NCBI GenBank assembly: GCA_910585795.1
Contig: CAJUFV010000198.1
Coordinates: forward strand, 1 to 12,249
From: an uncultured Clostridia bacterium
GTDB taxonomy: Bacteria; Bacillota; Clostridia; UBA1381
Length of the DNA: 12,249 bases
Direction: 5' to 3'
In this document: piece after piece, positions 7,875 through 12,249 of the stretch
Position numbering within the stretch: position 1 is the stretch's first letter
Layout: each line of letters begins with the position of its first letter
Notes under the pieces: model-generated
What the model was told of the DNA's origin: nothing
The model's input: only the letters and a program-made list of their open reading frames with translations
The model's database searches: none
Made by a program: the position numbers and the translations under genes

Positions 7875-7899
7875 AATTTAACTTCTATAAAGTTAAATT
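7875..7899. repeat. Perfect AT-rich inverted repeat in the polA leader
   Basis: AATTTAACTT (7875-7884) and AAGTTAAATT (7890-7899) are exact reverse complements separated by five bases. The dyad lies 47 bases before the polA ATG and about 65 bases downstream of the predicted start of transcription. It could be a protein-binding site or an RNA hairpin in the leader. No T-run follows it on either strand that would make it a standard terminator. Confidence 0.6.
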
Positions 7900-7970
7900 T
7901 CAAAATTTTATAATAATCCTCATAATTTTTCCCAGCGTTTGTAATTGCAAATTATTCGCATTTAATTTAT

Positions 7971-7999
7971 ATTCTATTCCTATTATACCCATTTGTCAA
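7971..7999 (-). promoter_or_regulatory. SigA-type promoter of polA
   Basis: On the minus strand a perfect TTGACA (7994-7999) is followed by exactly 17 bases and TAGAAT (7971-7976), one base from consensus. The predicted transcript begins near 7964 and has a leader of about 135 bases before polA. Confidence 0.65.
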
Positions 8000-8167
8000 G
8001 TATCGTTCACAGTTTATTAACAAAATTACTTATTTCTGTTTACATTTAATTCATACCAGTGTAAAAAGTACGTTGTAATATATAGTCATGATAAAGGAAA
8101 TGCTACAGGTATAACGGAGTATTAAATTAAGCTATTTTGACAATAATGATATAAGGAGGCAGCTATT

Positions 8168-9400
8168 ATGAAAAAATACCCTTATACAGAATCTACCGAC
8201 CTGATTGTTTACAACCAGAAACCAAAAAAGGAAAAAAAGCCGAGAGTATGGCTTACAGCCGTATGCAGCGCTCTTGCCGCAAGTGTATTTACAGCGGGAG
8301 TTTTCTCAGCCGGAATGTACGTTTACAACACAAAATTTCCGCAGCAGACACAGGCAGTCTCAAATACGGAAACAATTAATAACACTTCATCAGAAAGCAA
8401 CTCTCAGCTTACAGCATACAAGAACGGAAAAAAAGTTTTAACTGTACCTGAAATTGCCGAGCAGATTGGACCAAGTGTTGTAGGTGTTATAAATAAAACA
8501 ACAATCACATCACAAAAATATTATGACCCGTTTACAGGAAGATATTTTTATTCAAGCGACCCTTCAATGGACGGCGAAACAGTTGAACAGGGCAGCGGTT
8601 CAGGAATAATATTTCAGGATAACGGATATATAGTTACAAATCAGCATGTTATCGACGGTGCTTCGGAAATATCTGTAATACTTAATACAGGTGAAGAATT
8701 TTCAGCAAAGCTTATCGGTCAGGACGCAAAAACAGACCTTGCAGTTCTGAAAATTGACCCCGGCTCAACGCAGCTTACAGCCGCTCCCTTGGGTGACTCC
8801 ACATCGGTTCAGGTAGGCGAGCTAGCGGTCGCGATAGGCAATCCGATGGGACAGGAATTCTCAGGCTCTGTCACAGCGGGAATCATAAGCGCTGTCAACA
8901 GAACTATGACAATAGAAAACAGAACATATAACCTTTTGCAGACAGACGCCGCGATTAACTCAGGTAATTCAGGCGGAGCGCTTATCAATCAGTACGGAGA
9001 GATTATAGGTATCAACTCTGTTAAATTATCAACAACCGGTGTTGAAGGTATGGGATTTGCGATAGCGATTTCAGAAGCAAAGCCCATTATAGACGATTTA
9101 ATGTCATCAGGCTATGTCACAGGCAGACCGCTTGTAGGTATTGAAATCAAGGATACAGGCTACGGTCTGTTTATCAGAAATGTTACCGAAGGCAGCGGGG
9201 CTGAAGAGGCCGGCCTTAAGGCATATGATATGATTCTTGAAGTAGACGGTCAAAAGGTTACTTCCACAAAGGAAGTTAATGACATTCGTGACAAGAAAAA
9301 AGCAGGCGATTATCTGACCTTCAAAATTCTCCGTGACGGGAATACATTAGAAATTCAGGTTCGCCTGATGGAGGACAATACGTCCGCAAATAATAATTAA
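8168..9400 (+). CDS. htrA: Membrane-anchored HtrA/DegP-type serine protease with PDZ domain
   Basis: This 410-residue protein is laid out like the Firmicute HtrA family. It has a cytoplasmic basic tail (1-27), a single transmembrane helix (about 28-51), a Ser/Asn/Thr-rich linker (60-85), a trypsin-like protease domain (about 95-310) and one PDZ domain (about 318-400). The catalytic triad is complete: H160 in TNQHVIDGA, D190 in KTDLAVLKI and S268 in NSGNSGGAL. The carboxylate-binding part of the PDZ domain starts at RPLVGIEI. The protease would act outside the membrane, degrading or refolding damaged exported proteins. The start is secure, with AAGGAGG eight bases upstream. The gene is monocistronic, bounded by the divergent polA and a strong terminator. 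In Bacillus such genes answer to a secretion-stress two-component system; I see no clear operator here. Which paralogue (HtrA, HtrB or YyxA type) it matches cannot be decided by eye. Confidence 0.93.
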   Translation: MKKYPYTESTDLIVYNQKPKKEKKPRVWLTAVCSALAASVFTAGVFSAGMYVYNTKFPQQTQAVSNTETINNTSSESNSQLTAYKNGKKVLTVPEIAEQIGPSVVGVINKTTITSQKYYDPFTGRYFYSSDPSMDGETVEQGSGSGIIFQDNGYIVTNQHVIDGASEISVILNTGEEFSAKLIGQDAKTDLAVLKIDPGSTQLTAAPLGDSTSVQVGELAVAIGNPMGQEFSGSVTAGIISAVNRTMTIENRTYNLLQTDAAINSGNSGGALINQYGEIIGINSVKLSTTGVEGMGFAIAISEAKPIIDDLMSSGYVTGRPLVGIEIKDTGYGLFIRNVTEGSGAEEAGLKAYDMILEVDGQKVTSTKEVNDIRDKKKAGDYLTFKILRDGNTLEIQVRLMEDNTSANNN

Positions 9401-9404
9401 GCTA

Positions 9405-9561
9405 ATCAGTTATAATTGATGGCTGCGTTTAATACGCGGCCAATACCATCCTTTTTTTCATATGCCCTTGCTTTCCCCAAAGGCAAGGGCGCCCCCCAAA
9501 TAATACAGACGCTTATAAAAAGTATCTGTTTATATAATATTACCGGTTCTATACCGGTAAT
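9405..9561 (+). repeat. Cluster of dyads and stem-loops downstream of htrA
   Basis: Four inverted repeats follow each other. ATCAGTTATAATTGAT (9405-9420) is a 16-base near-palindrome with one mismatched pair. GGCTGCGT/ACGCGGCC (9421-9441) forms eight pairs including one G-U, with a TTAAT loop. GCCCTTGC/GCAAGGGC (9464-9490) forms eight pairs extended by TTT/AAA past a bulged G, loop CCCC. ATTACCGGT/ACCGGTAAT (9539-9561) forms nine perfect pairs with a TCTAT loop. None has a T-run after it. The block is far more GC-rich in its stems than its surroundings. It may be a structured 3' untranslated region, a small RNA, or a degenerate intergenic repeat element. The short frames crossing it have no ribosome binding site and look non-coding. 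Confidence 0.6.
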
Positions 9562-9574
9562 TACTCCCCAAATT

Positions 9575-9610
9575 AAGAACTGCCGCACAAATTGTCGCGG
9601 CAGTTCTTTT
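9575..9610. terminator. Bidirectional intrinsic terminator between htrA and the lipoprotein gene
   Basis: AAGAACTGCCGC (9575-9586) and GCGGCAGTTCTT (9597-9608) form a perfect 12-pair stem around a 10-base loop that can pair further (ACAA with TTGT). TTTT (9607-9610) follows on the plus strand and TTAATTT on the minus strand. It sits between convergent genes and can serve both; its right end touches the stop codon of the minus-strand gene. Confidence 0.85.
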
Positions 9611-10304
9611 ATGTTATAAGTCTTCTATACTCCTCTTTCATATATCCGCTAAGCTCATCAAGCGGCAGCGGAAACTCTACAAAGCCCCGCGCGTAGTATG
9701 ACAAATCATACGGCTGAAAAAATATAACCAGCTTGTCATTATCTATATAAAAATCTGTCTGATGCGAGTCTTTTATTTCAGGCTTAGCCCATAAGTCCTT
9801 ATATTCATCACTGTGGTCCGTCATACGCGCGTTAATCATTCTGTTTAACGTTGATATATACCCGTCGTCCATAAACAGGTCTGACAGCTTAACCGTCTTT
9901 TCACCGGACACATCAATATTTTTAGGTATACGCACTGTGGTGCCATGGGCGCCCCCCGTATATGTATATTTCTCCTCTACCACACTTATAAAATCATTAG
10001 CGTTATACTTTTCGTCCCAGCTGATATTCAGCACGCACTTATTACCCATACGGACATTATCACAATTTTCTGTTGCTTGACTGTCAAAAGCGACAAGGTC
10101 GCTTTCAACCGCCTGTTCAATTTCATCGTTAATACTGTTTTCAAAGTCGGTGTTATTCATTCCCGTAAATTGTATTACCTCTGCCTTTACCTCTGAAAAA
10201 TCAGTTTCATATTCCTTTATTCCCCGCTCTGTGCGGATACGCCGTATGTCGCACCCGCACAGACAGACAACCACCATTCCAAGAATAAATATCTTTCTTA
10301 ACAT
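9609..10304 (-). CDS. Lipoprotein with DUF4163 (PdaC-type) and DUF3298 domains
   Basis: The protein (231 residues) begins with a short lipoprotein signal: LRK, a hydrophobic core, and the lipobox LCGC with lipidated C18. The first half carries the signature YTYTGGAHG that I associate with the DUF4163/PdaC-type domain. The second half fits DUF3298: KTVKLSDLF, then a stretch with FYIDNDKLVIFFQPYDLSYYARG and a final FPLPLDELSGY. The same pair of domains forms the extracellular part of RsiV, which binds lysozyme, and the N-terminal part of the PdaC deacetylase. Here neither an anti-sigma segment nor a deacetylase domain is attached, so the function is unknown; it would sit on the outer face of the membrane. 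I chose the ATG at 10304 because GGAGGAG (10310-10316) lies six bases before it; the upstream GTG at 10322 is beyond that site. It starts 27 bases after spoIVA and is probably co-transcribed. Confidence 0.82.
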   Translation of the reverse strand: MLRKIFILGMVVVCLCGCDIRRIRTERGIKEYETDFSEVKAEVIQFTGMNNTDFENSINDEIEQAVESDLVAFDSQATENCDNVRMGNKCVLNISWDEKYNANDFISVVEEKYTYTGGAHGTTVRIPKNIDVSGEKTVKLSDLFMDDGYISTLNRMINARMTDHSDEYKDLWAKPEIKDSHQTDFYIDNDKLVIFFQPYDLSYYARGFVEFPLPLDELSGYMKEEYRRLIT

Positions 10305-10331
10305 CGCAGCTCCTCCCCACACCGAAAAAAA

Positions 10332-11810
10332 CTACAATATTATACATATAAGTCCGTTACTGCCGTCATTGATTATTCTCTGCAAAGTTTCCTTGAGCTT
10401 CATTCTAGCCGAATCCGGCATGCGTGACAGCTTGTTATTTAAGCCCTCGTTCACAAGCTCATACAGGGATTTGCCGAAAATATTCGACTGCCATATCTTT
10501 GCCGGGTCAGCTTCAAATTCCGACAGCAGATAATGCACAAGCTCCTCAGACTGCTTTTCTGTTCCGACAATAGGACTCACCTCTGTCTCAATATCCGCTC
10601 TAATCATATGTATTGACGGTGCCGATGCTTTCAGCTTTACGCCAAATTTGCCTCCCTGCTTTACTATTTTAGGCTCGTCAAGCGTAAGCTCGTCAGTTGT
10701 AGGCGACACAATGCCGTAACCATTTTCCATTACCTCGTGAAGCGCGAAGGAAATTTTATCATATTCTGTTTTCATCTGCGACAATGACGACATAAGCGTC
10801 ATAAGCTGATGCTCTCCGTCAATTTCAAAGCCGGACATTTCGCCGAGAATTTTGTAAAACAGCGATTGAGGAAGCTCCATGCACATTTTAACTGTTCCGT
10901 CTCCAAGGTCCATACCCTCGATATATGAACGTTTTACAAATTCACATTCACCTATCCCCTCTGACAGAGCGCGGACATCACGTATACGGTTAACGCTTTC
11001 TATTTTATTGATAACCGATTCATAAATATCTTTCTTCAGCCAATGCTCATTATCCAGCTCCTCAATCCACTCTGGTATCTGAATATTAATCTCCTTGAGC
11101 GGGAATTCAAACAGTACTGTTTCAACAATATTATGTATATCCTCCGCTCCAAGCTCTTCACAGTTCACTGCCAAGACAGGCACGCCATGCTTTTGCTCAA
11201 GCTCTCTTTTAATCTGACCGCACTGCGCCGACTGCGGTTCTGTTGAATTCAGAAGAACGACAAAAGGTTTGTTAATAGCCTTAAGCTCATTTATAACTCT
11301 GTTTTCAGCGTCAACATAATCCTCACGGTCAATCTCTGTAATACTGCCGTCTGTAGTCACCACCAGCCCTATTGTAGAATGTTCTGTTATAACCTTTTTC
11401 GTGCCTATTTCGGCCGCCTCATTGAATGAAATAGGATGGTCAAACCACGGTGTAGTCACCATTCTGGGAGCGTCTCCCTCCACGTATCCAAGAGAGCTGT
11501 CAACTATATATCCTACACAGTCTATCATTCTCACCTTAAGATGTGCGTTATCGCCAAGGGAAATTTCAACGGCCTCATTCGGAATAAATTTCGGTTCTGT
11601 AGTCATAATAGTTCTGCCAGCCGCCGACTGAGGAAGCTCATCTCTTGCTCTTTCCGCCTGATACGTGTTTTCTATATTCGGTATTACAAGCAAATCCATA
11701 AACTTCTTTATAAATGTAGATTTTCCTGTACGCACCGGTCCAACTACACCGATATACACATCACCCTGACTCCTCTGCGCTATATCATTGTAAATATTGT
11801 ACTCCTCCAC
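10332..11810 (-). CDS. spoIVA: Stage IV sporulation protein A, spore-coat morphogenetic ATPase
   Basis: SpoIVA polymerises, with ATP hydrolysis, into the basement layer around the forespore on which the coat is built. This 492-residue protein matches the family along its length. It begins with YNIYNDIAQRSQGDVYIGVV, has Walker A GPVRTGKST (24-32), the threonine pair T70/T71 in RTIMTTEPKF, and D97 in MIDCVGYIVDSSLGYVEG as Walker B. It ends in the typical GLICIIL, the segment used in the family for anchoring through SpoVM. The start codon is GTG (11808-11810): AAAGGAGG lies ten bases upstream, and the family's N-terminus begins exactly here. A sporulation-type promoter precedes it. The lipoprotein gene follows closely on the same strand. 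The presence of this gene marks the organism as an endospore former or a recent descendant of one. Confidence 0.97.
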   Translation of the reverse strand: MEEYNIYNDIAQRSQGDVYIGVVGPVRTGKSTFIKKFMDLLVIPNIENTYQAERARDELPQSAAGRTIMTTEPKFIPNEAVEISLGDNAHLKVRMIDCVGYIVDSSLGYVEGDAPRMVTTPWFDHPISFNEAAEIGTKKVITEHSTIGLVVTTDGSITEIDREDYVDAENRVINELKAINKPFVVLLNSTEPQSAQCGQIKRELEQKHGVPVLAVNCEELGAEDIHNIVETVLFEFPLKEINIQIPEWIEELDNEHWLKKDIYESVINKIESVNRIRDVRALSEGIGECEFVKRSYIEGMDLGDGTVKMCMELPQSLFYKILGEMSGFEIDGEHQLMTLMSSLSQMKTEYDKISFALHEVMENGYGIVSPTTDELTLDEPKIVKQGGKFGVKLKASAPSIHMIRADIETEVSPIVGTEKQSEELVHYLLSEFEADPAKIWQSNIFGKSLYELVNEGLNNKLSRMPDSARMKLKETLQRIINDGSNGLICIIL

Positions 11811-11847
11811 TTTTACTTTTCCTCCTTTTGTCCAAAATATATGTTAT

Positions 11848-11876
11848 ATGTATATGCGTCAATTCGTCCAATATGT
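11848..11876 (-). promoter_or_regulatory. Candidate SigE-type promoter of spoIVA
   Basis: On the minus strand ACATATT (11870-11876), 13 bases, then CATATACA (11849-11856) resemble the SigE elements KMATATT and CATACANT. Transcription would begin near 11840, just before AAAGGAGG. spoIVA belongs to the SigE mother-cell regulon in known spore formers. The same stretch also contains a SigA-like pair, TTGACG (11858-11863) with TATTTT 17 bases on, so the sigma factor is not settled. Confidence 0.45.
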
Positions 11877-11881
11877 CCAAT
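11855..11881 (-). repeat. Three tandem 9-base repeats across the spoIVA promoter
   Basis: Read on the minus strand the units are ATTGGACAT, ATTGGACGA and ATTGACGCA, directly adjacent. A further TTGGAC lies at 11830-11835, just before the ribosome binding site. The TTGGACA core resembles the loose SpoIIID site (WWRRACARNY), which suggests, but does not prove, mother-cell regulation. Confidence 0.45.
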
Positions 11882-12068
11882 TTAGAAAATTTATTATTAT
11901 ACTCGCAAAAGAATGATTTACTGAAGAAATACTTTTTACTTATAATATTTTTTACTGTCGGGTAATATGAAAACCCAAGCTTTATTTCATACAGTTATCG
12001 CATTGATTTTATTTGTCCCATATTAAACTGTCCTTTCTTATCTCAGCAATAATTGCGCTTATACATAA

Positions 12069-12212
12069 TCAATTCTTTTTATAAATTTTTTCTTTAAATT
12101 CTTCAACTCGACGATATTTATAATTTGTTTCCATAATTTCAGTACAATTATTTTTTAGCTCTTTCATATACTGCTCAAAATATGCTTTTATTTCTTCATT
12201 TTTTATTATATA
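12069..12212 (-). pseudogene. Coding-like 3' remnant of an unrecognised gene
   Basis: The minus strand is open for 47 codons between a TAG (12213-12215) and a TGA (12069-12071). It reads as a protein-like, amphipathic sequence rich in E, K and Y, including EEIKAYFEQYMKELKNN and YKYRRVEEFKEKIYKK. There is no ATG near its beginning; the first one is the M of QYMKE, and no ribosome binding site precedes it. Further upstream the frame is closed by TAG and TAA. It may be the end of a decayed or frameshifted gene whose 5' part runs off or has mutated, or a chance open stretch in AT-rich DNA. I do not recognise the family. Confidence 0.3.
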
Positions 12213-12249
12213 CTACATTTTTTATATCTTTTCATAATATGCTACAAAC

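Larger units (their letters stand above)
7829..8167. other. Divergent intergenic spacer between polA and htrA
   Basis: This 339-base AT-rich region carries the signals for two divergent genes and no open frame of note. On the minus strand there is a strong promoter (7971-7999) and a perfect dyad in the polA leader. On the plus strand the htrA ribosome binding site AAGGAGG (8153-8159) stands eight bases before its ATG. I could not settle on an htrA promoter; TTTACA (8039-8044) with TAAAAA (8062-8067) at 17-base spacing is the best pair and is weak. TTGACA at 8136-8141 is too close to the start codon and lacks a -10. Confidence 0.6.
11811..12249. other. AT-rich region upstream of spoIVA
   Basis: This stretch of about 440 bases is very AT-rich. 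Its left part (11811-11881) holds the spoIVA ribosome binding site (11821-11828), a sporulation-type promoter and tandem 9-base repeats. From 11882 to 12068 I see no gene, strong hairpin or promoter. The right part (12069-12212) contains a coding-like stretch on the minus strand with no start codon. Confidence 0.5.

Noticed and set aside
8136..8141. Perfect TTGACA in front of htrA
   Set aside because: No -10 element can fit between it and the ribosome binding site at 8153-8159.
9406..9619. Two 60-67 codon frames, one per strand, in the htrA downstream spacer
   Set aside because: They cross the stem-loops and terminator, lack ribosome binding sites and owe their openness to inverted repeats read on both strands.
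9487..9957. GGGCGCCCCCC present twice (9487-9497 and 9947-9957)
   Set aside because: The second copy is explained by Gly-Gly-Ala codons of the lipoprotein, and no similarity extends beyond the 11 bases.
11436..11885. 149-codon open frame on the plus strand opposite spoIVA
   Set aside because: It is antisense to a strongly conserved gene and its promoter, with no ribosome binding site or recognisable domain.

Overview
The window looks like an ordinary chromosomal stretch from a low-to-moderate GC, endospore-forming Firmicute of the Clostridia type. The clearest taxonomic marker is spoIVA, which is found only in endospore formers. The Fur-family zinc regulator, the proofreading-deficient-looking PolA, the AAGGAGG-type ribosome binding sites and the membrane-anchored HtrA all agree with that. 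I see no phage, transposase, CRISPR, toxin or defence genes, no rRNA and no tRNA. Gene order is compact and most genes lie on the minus strand.

Layout. At 69-947 (-) is an M14 zinc carboxypeptidase, divergent from a pyridoxal/pyridoxamine kinase gene at 1082-1918 (+) that has a clear promoter. Behind the kinase lies a broken helix-turn-helix regulator (about 1969-2310, +) with one internal TAG and no normal start codon. It converges on a zinc-uptake operon read on the minus strand in the order znuA (5101-4256), znuC (4248-3508), znuB (3515-2709), zur (2703-2293). polA lies upstream of znuA on the same strand (7828-5210). A 339-base divergent spacer with a strong polA promoter and a perfect AT-rich dyad separates polA from an HtrA-type serine protease (8168-9400, +).

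Beyond htrA is a 208-base spacer unusually rich in stem-loops, ending in a bidirectional terminator. Then, on the minus strand, come a DUF4163/DUF3298-type lipoprotein (10304-9609) and spoIVA (11810-10332), probably co-transcribed from a sporulation-type promoter in front of spoIVA. The last 430 bases are AT-rich. They hold the spoIVA promoter, a set of tandem 9-base repeats and a short coding-like stretch on the minus strand.

How the genes work together. The znuACB products form a complete high-affinity zinc importer (lipoprotein receptor, ATPase, permease). The Fur-family protein encoded last is best read as Zur, which would sense zinc and repress the operon through a dyad over the transcription start in front of znuA. 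HtrA and the DUF3298 lipoprotein act at the cell envelope. SpoIVA is the ATPase that forms the basement layer of the spore coat. The rest is housekeeping: PolA repairs DNA, the kinase salvages vitamin B6 and the carboxypeptidase probably handles muropeptides. I did not find a convincing new biological system. The items most worth a second look are the stem-loop cluster after htrA, the tandem repeats before spoIVA, the lightly broken HTH gene and the structured polA leader.
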